A stretch of DNA of 64,000 nucleotides from an uncultured Hyphomicrobium sp. (GCF_902826555.1 NZ_CADEFI010000008.1:33696-97695), one strand, 5' to 3'. Shown: positions 1 to 7,503, counted from the stretch's first letter. Notes: generated by a model from the letters alone, not told the origin. Made by a program: numbers and translations.

Positions 1-138
1 ACGCTCGCCCTTCTTGCGCAAGAGTTCCCGACCGGTGCTCTCGTGGTCTTCTCGTTCGACATCGCGAGCTGGAAGGACCTGAAGCGCGCAAGTGGCCACC
101 TCGAGCATTTCACGACCCCACGCCGCCTAACCGGCTGA
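1..138 (+). CDS. 3' end of an unidentified protein
   Basis: The first 45 codons are open in frame 1 and end at a TGA at 136-138. The third codon positions are GC-rich, as in the neighbouring genes, so this looks like the C-terminus of a real gene that begins before the window. The tail contains a hydrophobic beta-strand-like stretch (ALVVFSFDI) and a basic end (TTPRRLTG). I do not recognise the family. It converges on the HWE kinase gene with 5 bases between the two stop codons. Confidence 0.5.
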   Translation, partial: TLALLAQEFPTGALVVFSFDIASWKDLKRASGHLEHFTTPRRLTG

Positions 139-143
139 GAGCG

Positions 144-1145
144 CTAGCCCGGAACGAGCACATCCTGCGAAAGCCGCATCCGGCACGCAAACCCTTCGCC
201 CTCGAAGAGAAGGTTTGGCGTTTGCGCGTGCGCTCCGGCGAACGATGAAACCAGCGTCAGCCCGAACCCGAACTCGACCGGCGCCTTGGGCGTCGTGCCT
301 CCACGCTCGCTCCAGGCCACCTCGAGATACCGATCGGTTCCGTATTCGAAAAAGGTCCAGCCGACGGCGACGGCCCCCTTCGGCGACAGAAGCGCCCCGT
401 GCTTGCTCGCGTTGGCCGCTAGCTCGTGGATGGCAAGTGCAAAAGTCTGCACCACCGAGCCTGAAAGCCGCACCGGCGGGCCGCTGACCGTGACACGATC
501 CATCACGTGCGCCAGCTCCGCCTCCACGACGTCGGCGATATCCGTCCCTGCCCCATTCGAAGCCGTCACAAGCTGGTAAGCCCGGGCGAGCGTCCCGAGA
601 CGGCCCATCAGCGCCTCCCGCGCATCGGACATCGCACGTCCCTCGTGCATCGTCCGTCGCGCGACGGACTGCAGGATCGCCAACAGGTTCTTGCCGCGAT
701 GGATCTGCTCGCCCATGCGCCGCCTGAGCGCGTCCGAAGTGCGCCGCTCCTCGTCGAGCTCGCCTTTCACCTTTGCAAGCTCGACGAGGCAGGAAACCTT
801 CGGCGGAAGCAGCTCGGTTGCATGAGCGGATGGCACAAACTCGGTAACGCGACCATGCGCACCAAACGCGCGAAGATCTGGCATCTGTGCCGACACCACG
901 ACCACGGGCGGGCCGGACGCCTCATCAACATCTGCAATATCTGCGAGCACGTCGGCCGCATCGTCATCCAGATGTACGATCACGGCCGCGAAAGCGCCCG
1001 ACAGAAGCTGCTGGCGTGCCGCATCCCCGGGCGCGACCGTCACAACCTTGCGGACAAAGCTGCCCAGCAAGCCGCGATAGCCGTCATGCCGGTCCGCGGT
1101 GGCATCGATGACAAGGAGATCAACCGGTGCGCGAGACCCGGTCAT
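144..1145 (-). CDS. HWE-family sensor histidine kinase with degenerate receiver-like N-terminus
   Basis: A 333-residue cytoplasmic protein with no membrane segment. Residues 1-125 look like a receiver fold (VDLLVIDA start) without a clear acidic pocket. A short coiled region leads to the phosphoacceptor block QIHRGKNLLAILQS (His149). The ATPase part has the N-box HELAANASKHGAL (240-252) and the WSERGG motif (278-283). These are the defining features of HWE/HisKA_2 kinases, which commonly feed PhyR. It is the last gene of a co-oriented nepR-ecfG-phyR-regulator-kinase series, so a role as the PhyR kinase (PhyK/PhyP type) is the natural inference. The input signal is not visible. Confidence 0.85.
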   Translation of the reverse strand: MTGSRAPVDLLVIDATADRHDGYRGLLGSFVRKVVTVAPGDAARQQLLSGAFAAVIVHLDDDAADVLADIADVDEASGPPVVVVSAQMPDLRAFGAHGRVTEFVPSAHATELLPPKVSCLVELAKVKGELDEERRTSDALRRRMGEQIHRGKNLLAILQSVARRTMHEGRAMSDAREALMGRLGTLARAYQLVTASNGAGTDIADVVEAELAHVMDRVTVSGPPVRLSGSVVQTFALAIHELAANASKHGALLSPKGAVAVGWTFFEYGTDRYLEVAWSERGGTTPKAPVEFGFGLTLVSSFAGAHAQTPNLLFEGEGFACRMRLSQDVLVPG

Positions 1146-1281
1146 GGAGTGGTCCTGCTATCGAACTTGGCACATACGCCCAACCAGGTAAGCCCGTCCC
1201 GAGACGTAGAGTTCCCCGCGCCATCCTCGATCTCACCGGAAGAAAACAGGAAAGGCTCGAACACGGGATGTCAGCCGACAC

Positions 1282-1635
1282 TCAGGCCGCAGGGGAAACC
1301 AGATCGTCGATGAGGCGCCGCACGACCTCAAAGTCGAAGGGCTTGGACACCGTCACGCGCGCCCGGAAGGCGTCAGGCATCGCCTGGGCACCATGTCCGG
1401 TTGCGAAGGCGAAGGGAATGCCGCGTTGACCGAGCGCTTCGGCGACCGCGAAACAATCGTGATCGCCGAGCGTCACATCGAGGATCGCCGCATCGATGGG
1501 GGTGGAGGCGACGAGTTCGAGCGCCTGCCCTTCGGAATGGGCGGGGCCAACGGTTTCATGGCCGTATTCCGCGAGCAAGTCGCTCAACATCATCGCGATG
1601 AGCGCCTCGTCGTCGACCACCAGCACACGCGCCAT
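1282..1635 (-). CDS. single-domain response regulator, FAT-GUY type
   Basis: A 117-residue stand-alone receiver with no output domain. The acidic pair is in VLVVDDEAL near the N-terminus, the phosphoacceptor Asp is in AAILDVTLGD, and the conserved Lys is in VSKPFDF. The block FAFATGHG replaces the usual alpha4-beta5 Thr region and resembles the FAT-GUY receivers that act with HWE kinases in alphaproteobacterial stress signalling. It lies between phyR and the HWE kinase, so it could be a phosphate sink or an alternative partner in the phosphorelay. Family assignment is firm; the role is inferred from position. Confidence 0.85.
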   Translation of the reverse strand: MARVLVVDDEALIAMMLSDLLAEYGHETVGPAHSEGQALELVASTPIDAAILDVTLGDHDCFAVAEALGQRGIPFAFATGHGAQAMPDAFRARVTVSKPFDFEVVRRLIDDLVSPAA

Positions 1636-1792
1636 CCAGATCCACCCTTGAGGCTCGCAGCCCCGGATTTGCCGGACCAGCCGGCTCGGCGTTCAACCAA
1701 CGCGCCTGAACGTGGATCAGGATGAGCCGCGATTCAAGACACGATCGGTTTTTTGCTTGTCACGAAAAGGCGATGACTCGTTCCCGAATGCC

Positions 1793-2653
1793 TCAGGTGC
1801 GCAAGGCGCGCGCTCCCGATGAGGCCGATGTTGCGAGCTTCGGACCGCGTGCACCGCCTAAGCCTGCCGAAGCATCGGGAACGCGCGCGTTCGTCCCGAA
1901 GAACAGCGCCTGGCTGACGAGCGCACGCACGGTATTCGGCTCGAACGGCTTCGTGATGAGGAACGTCGGCTCGGGCCGTTCGCCCGTCAACAACCGCTCC
2001 GGAAACGCCGTGATAAAAATGACAGGAAGATTGAAGCCGAGCAGGATCTCGTTGACGGCGTCGAGCCCCGAGCTGCCGTCGGCAAGATGGATATCGGCAA
2101 GCACGAGCCCCGGCTGCTTTTTCTTCACTTCGATGATGGCTTCGCGATGCGTACGGGCAATGCCGGAGACCCGATGGCCCAGTCCCTTGACCAACGCTTC
2201 GAGGTCCATCGAGATGAGCGGCTCGTCCTCGATAATCAGCACATCGGTGGCCGTTTGCTCGGCGATCTGCTCGCCCGCTTCCTCGATGAGCGCGCTGACC
2301 TCACGCGTCGAGCAGTCGAGGATCTCGGCGATCTGCTGCGTCGTGAAGCCTTCCACGGACGCCAGCAGGAAAGCCTGTCTCGGACGCGGCGTGATCGCCT
2401 CCAGGCTGAGGTCGACCCGGGTTTTCGGAGCGACGTCGTCCCGGTTGAGGCTGATGGAGTTCCAGACCTTGAGGAAGCACTTGTAGAGCCCCACACGCTT
2501 CATGTTGCTTTCGGGAAAGCTCTGCGGATCCGCGACCAGAGTTTCGAGCACCGCCACCACGTAAGCGTCGCCGCTCTCCTGGCTTCCGGTGAGCGCACGC
2601 GCAAACCGCCTCAGATATGGCAGCTGGGGCGCGATCGTTTCGGCAAGCGACAT
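1793..2653 (-). CDS. phyR: PhyR, anti-anti-sigma response regulator of the general stress response
   Basis: Encodes 286 residues. The N-terminal half is a sigma-factor-like domain (SLAETIAPQLPYLRRFARAL, then a sigma4-like QAFLLASVEGFTTQQIAEIL). The C-terminal half is a receiver (VLIIEDEPL, phosphoacceptor in LVLADIHLADG, Lys in LITKPF). In this family the phosphorylated protein binds NepR and frees EcfG. The start at 2653 is chosen because GGGAG lies seven bases upstream; an in-frame extension to 2725 has no such site and would run over the promoter. A perfect EcfG-type promoter lies at 2742-2717, so positive autoregulation is likely. Confidence 0.95.
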   Translation of the reverse strand: MSLAETIAPQLPYLRRFARALTGSQESGDAYVVAVLETLVADPQSFPESNMKRVGLYKCFLKVWNSISLNRDDVAPKTRVDLSLEAITPRPRQAFLLASVEGFTTQQIAEILDCSTREVSALIEEAGEQIAEQTATDVLIIEDEPLISMDLEALVKGLGHRVSGIARTHREAIIEVKKKQPGLVLADIHLADGSSGLDAVNEILLGFNLPVIFITAFPERLLTGERPEPTFLITKPFEPNTVRALVSQALFFGTNARVPDASAGLGGARGPKLATSASSGARALRT

Positions 2654-2716
2654 GATGTTCTCCCTACTGAGCAGACCTGCGATGAAAATCGCCAAGGGCC
2701 ACAACCCTCGGGTGCT

Positions 2717-2742
2717 AACGCACAACCCTATCGAAAGGTTCC
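2717..2742 (-). promoter_or_regulatory. EcfG-type promoter of phyR
   Basis: On the minus strand GGAAC (2742-2738) is followed by 17 bases and CGTT (2720-2717), the consensus for EcfG/RpoE2/SigT sigma factors. The expected transcription start near 2710 leaves a leader of about 55 bases before the phyR ATG. It sits in the short gap between ecfG and phyR, so phyR can be transcribed on its own. Confidence 0.8.
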
Positions 2743-2783
2743 TTCAGGCGATACCTCGCAACAAATCAATATCTTAGAATAAA

Positions 2784-3347
2784 CTAACCACGTGCAGCGT
2801 CTTTCACCAATCGCCCGCGTTGTCCAGCCTCCGCGGCGCTCTCAGAGGCGCCGCCCTTGAGGTCCGGATCATCGAGCAGCTCCACGAGCCGGTTGCGCGC
2901 CCTGTTGACGCGGCTTTTGATCGTGCCGACAGCACACCCGCAAATTTCGGCTGCTTCTTCATAGGAAAAGCCCTCGGCACCAACCAGCACCAACGCCTCA
3001 CGCTGATCCGGCGGCAGTTTGGCGAGCGCAGTGCGGAAGTCGGCAAGATCGAGATAGCCATACTGCTCCGGCTGCACGGCGAGCGAGTTCTGGTACTGCT
3101 CGTCCGGATCGTCCACCTCGCGTTTGAGCTTGCGGTGCTGTGAAAAATAGACGTTGCGCAGGATCGTGAACAGCCACGCGCGAAAATTGGTGCCGGGTGT
3201 GAAGGAATCCCGGCTGTTCCACGCTTTCACCAGCGTTTCCTGCACCAGATCGTCGGCACGTGCGGGATCGTTGGCAAAACTGCGCGCAAACGCGCGCAGA
3301 TGCGGGATCGCCGCGACAAGGGATTGCTCGAAGTCAGGCGCTGCCAT
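2784..3347 (-). CDS. ecfG: EcfG-family extracytoplasmic-function sigma factor
   Basis: A 187-residue sigma factor with region 2 (RADDLVQETLVKAWNSRDSF, then FRAWLFTILRN) and region 4 (LPPDQREALVLVGAEGFSYE, then CAVGTIKSRVNRARNRL). This arrangement and the location next to nepR and phyR identify the general stress sigma factor of alphaproteobacteria. Its start lies two bases past the nepR stop, so the two are translationally linked, as expected for a sigma factor and its anti-sigma factor. It should read the GGAAC-N17-CGTT promoters found at this locus. Confidence 0.95.
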   Translation of the reverse strand: MAAPDFEQSLVAAIPHLRAFARSFANDPARADDLVQETLVKAWNSRDSFTPGTNFRAWLFTILRNVYFSQHRKLKREVDDPDEQYQNSLAVQPEQYGYLDLADFRTALAKLPPDQREALVLVGAEGFSYEEAAEICGCAVGTIKSRVNRARNRLVELLDDPDLKGGASESAAEAGQRGRLVKDAARG

Positions 3348-3349
3348 CT

Positions 3350-3604
3350 TCAGTCTTGACGCTCCCCGCCATCGTTATCCGACCGGGCGAAACCCGAGCT
3401 ACTCGTCTCAGCTTGCTTGAGTTGCTCGAGAAGAACCGTGAATTTCTTCGGCACTTCCTCCTTCACGACCTCTTCCCAGCTCTCGCGCAACTTGCGACCG
3501 AGCGCACCTTGGATTGCCGCGTCGACGCTGCCAGTTGGCTCGATGTTCATACTGCTCTCCGGCGCGGTGCTCTGAGCCGGCTGAACGGATTTTTGAGTGG
3601 TCAT
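3350..3604 (-). CDS. nepR: NepR anti-sigma factor
   Basis: Encodes 84 residues from the ATG at 3604, or 66 from an alternative ATG at 3550 that has a better ribosome site (GGAGAG six bases upstream). The core GALGRKLRESWEEVVKEEVP, followed by KKFTVLLEQLKQAE, is the two-helix NepR signature that clamps EcfG and is titrated by PhyR. A flexible Ser/Gly/Asp-rich tail follows. It is the first gene of the nepR-ecfG pair. A perfect EcfG promoter lies 270 bases upstream, implying a long leader. Confidence 0.93.
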   Translation of the reverse strand: MTTQKSVQPAQSTAPESSMNIEPTGSVDAAIQGALGRKLRESWEEVVKEEVPKKFTVLLEQLKQAETSSSGFARSDNDGGERQD

Positions 3605-3873
3605 CTCTTGTAGATCCCTCGGAACCTTCCCGCACAATCGACCCGATTGGATGAAACGGCGGCCTATAACGGCCTGACCGCGGCCTCCACGGCCTTTCAG
3701 GCCCCGTCTGTTAGTGCACAGGAGCGGCTACGCTTTTGCAGCCCTCGCGCGGCTTTCCCATTATTGCTGAGCCGAGCGCCCCTGTATTGCCCTCTCTTTC
3801 GGGTTTAGCTCTGCACGATAGCCGAGCAATTATAAAGACATAACTGGAATTTGGCGTTTCGTGCACAACGGAT

Positions 3874-3899
3874 AACGCATGGCATCGAGCTTGGGTTCC
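3874..3899 (-). promoter_or_regulatory. EcfG-type promoter reading towards nepR-ecfG
   Basis: GGAAC (3899-3895), 17 bases, CGTT (3877-3874) on the minus strand. No closer EcfG-type site lies before nepR, so this is probably the autoregulatory promoter with a leader of about 260 bases. It is back to back with the plus-strand promoter at 3929-3954; the two GGAAC boxes are 29 bases apart. Confidence 0.75.
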
Positions 3900-3928
3900 A
3901 ACATCGATCGATTGGTCCGCTGGAGCGC

Positions 3929-3954
3929 GGAACTCCCCCGCCGACACCGGCGTT
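3929..3954 (+). promoter_or_regulatory. EcfG-type promoter reading away from nepR, towards a hairpin and eutB
   Basis: GGAAC (3929-3933), 17 bases, CGTT (3951-3954) on the plus strand, with the same spacing as the phyR and nepR promoters. No convincing ORF starts in the next 300 bases before eutB. The expected start is about 3961, directly at the foot of an inverted repeat (GACGCT 3962-3967 with AGCGTC 4000-4005). Confidence 0.7.
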
Positions 3955-3960
3955 AACGGC

Positions 3961-4130
3961 GGACGCTGGAAGCTTGGCCAAGATTTGAACGCGCAGCCGA
4001 GCGTCACGCACAGAGAAAGCTGGCGCCACCCGCACCCCTCCCCGACCCTAGAGCACGGGTGACGTCATGCTCGTGGTGCCGGCGGGCAGCTCCCTCCCGA
4101 TCATGCCGCCGGCACCACACCTTTCTTAGA
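3961..4130 (+). ncRNA. candidate EcfG-controlled small RNA with C-rich loops
   Basis: The stretch runs from the predicted start of the 3929-3954 promoter to the end of the hairpin at 4073-4118. It opens with a stem-loop (GACGCT/AGCGTC enclosing the palindrome CTTGGCCAAG at 3973-3982). A C-rich stretch at about 4027-4046 (CACCCCTCCCC) follows, then a 13-bp GC-rich hairpin whose loop carries CTCCCTCCC, complementary to Shine-Dalgarno sequences. C-rich accessible loops are known from the Caulobacter stress RNA GsrN and from other alphaproteobacterial small RNAs. No good ORF fits. Alternatively this is the leader of eutB. Ends are approximate. Confidence 0.45.
4073..4127 (+). terminator. strong hairpin, possible terminator or eutB leader attenuator
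   Basis: Perfect 13-bp arms GTGGTGCCGGCGG (4073-4085) and CCGCCGGCACCAC (4106-4118) enclose a 20-base loop and are followed by ACCTTTCTT. The T-rich tail is interrupted and starts three bases after the stem, so termination could be partial. Nothing T-rich follows it on the minus strand, so it acts on plus-strand transcription. It lies about 155 bases before the eutB start. Confidence 0.55.
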
Positions 4131-4272
4131 CTTTTGTCCAGTACCGTGGAAAACCGTGGAGGTCGCAGGCGTTGCGTGCCGCTTCGGTCGGCATGCCGCC
4201 CAACAACCGAGCTTTGATTGCCGCAAAACCTTTCCTATGATGAAAGGCATGTCCGTGAGACGGGAGCGGCCC

Positions 4273-5658
4273 ATGTATCAAGCGACGTGGCAGAAAACGA
4301 CTTACCGGTTCGCCGACTTGAAGACGCTCATGGCCAAGGCCACGCCGTTGCGATCCGGTGACGTTCTGGCCGGTGTCGCAGCGACAAGTGCCGAGGAGAA
4401 CGTCGCCGCCAAGATGGCCCTTGCCGAGGTCCCCCTGAAGCGGTTCCTCAACGAGGCGCTGATCCCCTACGAAAGCGATGACGTCACGCGCCTGATCATG
4501 GATCGGCATGACGCCAACGCGTTCGCACTCGTCGCGCACATGACGGTGGGTGAATTTCGCGACTGGCTGCTCTCCGACAAGGCCGACACCAAAGCGCTCG
4601 GCAAGCTCGCACCCGGCCTCACGCCGGAAATGGTGGCGGCCGTCTCCAAGCTCATGCGCAACCAGGACTTGGTGCTCGCAGCGCGCAAGGTTTCCGTCAT
4701 CACGCGCTTCCGCGACACCATCGGCCTCAAAGGGCACCTGTCCGTGCGCCTTCAGCCCAACCATCCGACCGACGATCCCAAGGGCATCGCCGCCTCCGTC
4801 ATCGACGGCCTGATGTTCGGCTGTGGCGACGCCGTGATCGGTATCAATCCCGCGACGGACAACGTCGGCGCCATCATCGACATGCTGTCGATGCTGGATC
4901 GCATGATCGAGCGCCTCGAGATCCCGACACAGAGTTGCGTCCTGACCCACGTCACGACCTCCATCGAAGCCATCTCGCGCGGCGCGCCCGTCGACCTTGT
5001 TTTCCAGTCCATCGGCGGCACGGAGGCACTCAACTCGTCATTCGGCGTCACTCTTCCCATCCTCAAGGAAGGCCGCGAGGCCGCGCTCTCTCTCAAACGA
5101 GGGACGGTCGGCGACAACGTCATGTACTTCGAGACCGGCCAGGGTGCGGCCCTCTCCGCCGACGCCCACCACGGCGTCGACCAGCAGACCTGCGAGGCTC
5201 GCGCTTACGCCGTGGCCCGCGAGTTCCACCCGCTGCTCGTCAACACCGTCGTCGGCTTTATCGGCCCCGAGTATCTCTACAGCGGCAAGGAGATCATCCG
5301 CGCCGGCCTCGAGGATCATTTCTGCGGCAAGATGCTCGGCGTGCCGATGGGCTGCGACGTTTGCTACACCAACCACGCAGAGGCCGATCAGGACGACATG
5401 GACACGCTGCTCACGCTGCTCGGCGCGGCGGGCGTGACGTTCGTCATGGGGATCCCCGGCGCCGATGACATCATGCTCAACTACCAGTCGACCTCCTTTC
5501 ACGACTCCCTTTACGTGCGCGAGGTGCTGGGCCTGAAGCGCGCCCCCGAGTTCGAGGAATGGCTCGAACGCATGGGCCTCGCCGACAAAAGCGGCAAGGT
5601 CATCAGCGAAAAGCCGACCAAAGCCCTGCTCGAGCACGCTGCGGGAGGTGTGGCATGA
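4273..5658 (+). CDS. eutB: ethanolamine ammonia-lyase, heavy subunit
   Basis: Encodes 461 residues, near the usual 453-465. EutB is the TIM-barrel catalytic subunit of the adenosylcobalamin-dependent enzyme that splits ethanolamine into acetaldehyde and ammonia. Family blocks seen include LSVRLQPNHPTDDPKGIAAS, GCGDAVIGINPATDN, FFQSIGG-like FQSIGGTEALN, MYFETGQGAALSADAHHGVD and MGCDVCYTNHAEADQDDMD. The start at 4273 has GGGAGC six bases upstream. The last codon overlaps the eutC start (ATGA). No EutA reactivase, shell proteins or EutR occur nearby, so this is a compartment-free version of the pathway. The permease gene follows two genes downstream. Confidence 0.97.
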   Translation: MYQATWQKTTYRFADLKTLMAKATPLRSGDVLAGVAATSAEENVAAKMALAEVPLKRFLNEALIPYESDDVTRLIMDRHDANAFALVAHMTVGEFRDWLLSDKADTKALGKLAPGLTPEMVAAVSKLMRNQDLVLAARKVSVITRFRDTIGLKGHLSVRLQPNHPTDDPKGIAASVIDGLMFGCGDAVIGINPATDNVGAIIDMLSMLDRMIERLEIPTQSCVLTHVTTSIEAISRGAPVDLVFQSIGGTEALNSSFGVTLPILKEGREAALSLKRGTVGDNVMYFETGQGAALSADAHHGVDQQTCEARAYAVAREFHPLLVNTVVGFIGPEYLYSGKEIIRAGLEDHFCGKMLGVPMGCDVCYTNHAEADQDDMDTLLTLLGAAGVTFVMGIPGADDIMLNYQSTSFHDSLYVREVLGLKRAPEFEEWLERMGLADKSGKVISEKPTKALLEHAAGGVA

Positions 5659-6434
5659 CGCCGGACGATCCCTGGATCGCGCTCAAGCGCTTTACCGACG
5701 CCCGCATCGGGCTCGGCCGTTCCGGCTCCGGGATGCCGACCCGCGAGGTTCTCAATTTTTCCATGGCGCACGCCCAGGCCCGCGACGCGGTCAAGACCCC
5801 GATCGAATGGCCGTCGATCGAAAAGGAAATCGCCGCCTTGGGGCTCGAGACGCAGCGCATCGCCAGCGCCGCGCCCGACCGCGATACCTATCTGCGTCGC
5901 CCGGACCTGGGACGCCGTCTCGGCCCTGAATCGCGCCAGGTGCTGTCGCAGCGCTCGCCGTCCGAAACCGACCTCCTAATCATCGTCGGCGATGGCCTGT
6001 CCTCGACCGCGGTGGCAGCCAATGCCATCCCAACCATCAAGGCGCTGCTGCCGCATGTTCGCAAGAATGAATGGCGTCTCGGCCCCGTTCTGCTCGCCAC
6101 CCAGGCTCGCGTCGCGCTCTCGGACGATGCCGGGGAGTTTCTGAAGGCCCGCGCAGCTGTCATGCTGATCGGAGAGCGCCCGGGGCTTTCATCCCCCGAC
6201 AGCCTCGGCGCCTACCTGACGTGGGAGCCGCGCGTCGGCCGCAAGGACGGCGAGCGCAACTGCATTTCCAACATCCGCATCGGCGGGCTATCCGCGGATG
6301 AGGCCGCCTTCAAGATCGCCTGGCTCCTGCGCGAGGCGTTTCGCAGGCAGCTGACCGGCGTCAACCTCAAGGACGAGAGCAACTACCAGCTCGGGGCCGG
6401 CAAGCGCCCCGACGCCCTCGCCCGCCCCTCCTAA
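5655..6434 (+). CDS. eutC: ethanolamine ammonia-lyase, light subunit
   Basis: Encodes 259 residues; EutC helps bind adenosylcobalamin next to EutB. The family pattern is clear: WIALKRFTDARIGLGRSG near the start, LNFSMAHAQARDAV, DLLIIVGDGLSSTAVAANA in the middle, and LTWEPRVGRKDGERNCISNI followed by a helical C-terminus. The ATG overlaps the eutB stop by four bases and has GGGAGGTG upstream, so the subunits are coupled in translation and made in similar amounts. Confidence 0.97.
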   Translation: MTPDDPWIALKRFTDARIGLGRSGSGMPTREVLNFSMAHAQARDAVKTPIEWPSIEKEIAALGLETQRIASAAPDRDTYLRRPDLGRRLGPESRQVLSQRSPSETDLLIIVGDGLSSTAVAANAIPTIKALLPHVRKNEWRLGPVLLATQARVALSDDAGEFLKARAAVMLIGERPGLSSPDSLGAYLTWEPRVGRKDGERNCISNIRIGGLSADEAAFKIAWLLREAFRRQLTGVNLKDESNYQLGAGKRPDALARPS

Positions 6435-6536
6435 AACGCCTGAAGACATTCCGAATACCCAGTGCTCCTGGTCGGTAAGGCCCTGTTCACCAACACGGCG
6501 TAAGTTGTCCGTGGTCTGTAAGCAGAAGCCTGAACC

Positions 6537-7418
6537 ATGCACATTGTCATCGTCGACCCCAGCCGGGTCGTGCAAGCGAAGCTCGCCTCGGAGCTTGAAG
6601 CAGCAGGATTGTACTCCGACTGCTTTTCGATGTCCGATCTCGCCCTCGACTATGTCGCGGCGACGCCGACCGTCGACGTAATCGTGACCAGCCTCGAGCT
6701 GGAACCGATCCCCGGTCTCGAGTTGTGCTGGAAGCTGCGCGCTCTGGCCGCCGAAAAACGCCCGCTGCACATCATTGTCATGTCGTCGAACACGAGCGAG
6801 CGCGCACTCGCCGAAGCGCTCGACTGCGGTGCCGACGACTTCATCGTGAAGCCCATTCGGCGCGAGGAGCTGATGGCGCGCCTGAGAGCCGCGAACCGCA
6901 TGATCACACTGCAGCGCCAGCTCGTCGAGCAGGCGGACACCGACTACCTGACCGGCGCCCTGAACCGCAGAGCCTTCATTGCCACCATGGAGACCAAGCG
7001 CCGCGAGCTCGACGCATCCGACAGCCTCGCTCTGTGCCTGATGGACGTCGACAAATTCAAACCCATCAATGACACCTACGGACACGAGGCCGGCGACACC
7101 GTGCTAAAGACGGTCGCCCGCATCGCCGGCGAGGAAGCCCCCGTCGTCGCGCGCCTGAGCGGCGCCGAGTTCGGCCTGGCGTTTCCCATTCTGGAAGCGA
7201 CGCAGGCGGCGCACTGGTGCGACGTGATTCGCCAGAACGTCGCCGCCCATGCGTTCGAGGGCGCCGCCGAGAACGTCCGCATGACCTGCAGCTTCGGCGT
7301 CACCGAATGGGCCGCGGGAGAGCCCCTGAATACCGCACTGCACCGTGCCGACCAGGCGCTCCGAGCAGCTAAGGCTGGCGGCCGCAATCAGATTTCCGAG
7401 CTTCTTGTCCCCGCCTGA
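6537..7418 (+). CDS. receiver-GGDEF protein with degenerate active sites
   Basis: A 293-residue protein built like PleD-type response regulators: receiver (about 1-120), then GGDEF domain (about 130-293). In the receiver the phosphoacceptor position reads VIVTSLEL, with Ser instead of Asp, and the N-terminal acidic pair is reduced to IVDPS. In the GGDEF domain the nucleotide-binding blocks DYLTGALNRRAF and MDVDKFKPINDTYGHEAGD are kept. The signature itself is RLSGAEF, lacking the metal-binding acidic residue, and no RxxD inhibitory site precedes it. It is therefore probably a c-di-GMP or GTP sensor rather than a cyclase. It lies between eutBC and the ethanolamine permease. Confidence 0.85.
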   Translation: MHIVIVDPSRVVQAKLASELEAAGLYSDCFSMSDLALDYVAATPTVDVIVTSLELEPIPGLELCWKLRALAAEKRPLHIIVMSSNTSERALAEALDCGADDFIVKPIRREELMARLRAANRMITLQRQLVEQADTDYLTGALNRRAFIATMETKRRELDASDSLALCLMDVDKFKPINDTYGHEAGDTVLKTVARIAGEEAPVVARLSGAEFGLAFPILEATQAAHWCDVIRQNVAAHAFEGAAENVRMTCSFGVTEWAAGEPLNTALHRADQALRAAKAGGRNQISELLVPA

Positions 7419-7440
7419 GCACCTGCACAAATGATTAAAA

Positions 7441-7503
7441 GCAGGACACGGATCATCAGTCCTGCCCATCGGCCAGTAACGTCTTGTCCAAAAGAAGGAC
7501 AAG
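7441..7503. promoter_or_regulatory. two inverted repeats upstream of the ethanolamine permease
   Basis: GCAGGAC (7441-7447) pairs with GTCCTGC (7459-7465) across 11 bases, and CTTGTCC (7483-7489) pairs with GGACAAG (7497-7503) across 7 bases. Both repeats contain GTCC/GGAC. Neither is followed by a T-run, so operator sites or leader hairpins are more likely than a terminator. The regulator is unknown. Confidence 0.4.

Noticed and set aside
1187-1215. GGAAC followed by GCTT before the HWE kinase gene
   Set aside because: Spacing is right but the -10 element lacks GTT; treated as chance.
1761-1784. GGAAC-N16-GTG on the minus strand before the single-domain regulator
   Set aside because: The -10 element does not match GTT, and the perfect copies at this locus all have N17-CGTT.
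3961-4005. Minus-strand GTTCAAATC resembling a tRNA T-loop
   Set aside because: The flanking bases (GCGCG and CTTGG) cannot form the T stem and no acceptor stem, D-arm or anticodon arm is present.
3711-4007. 98-residue minus-strand ORF
   Set aside because: No ribosome site or family pattern, and it runs across both divergent EcfG promoters.
3700-4272. Cobalamin riboswitch upstream of eutB
   Set aside because: The cofactor makes it attractive, but no B12 box or the expected core motifs were found.
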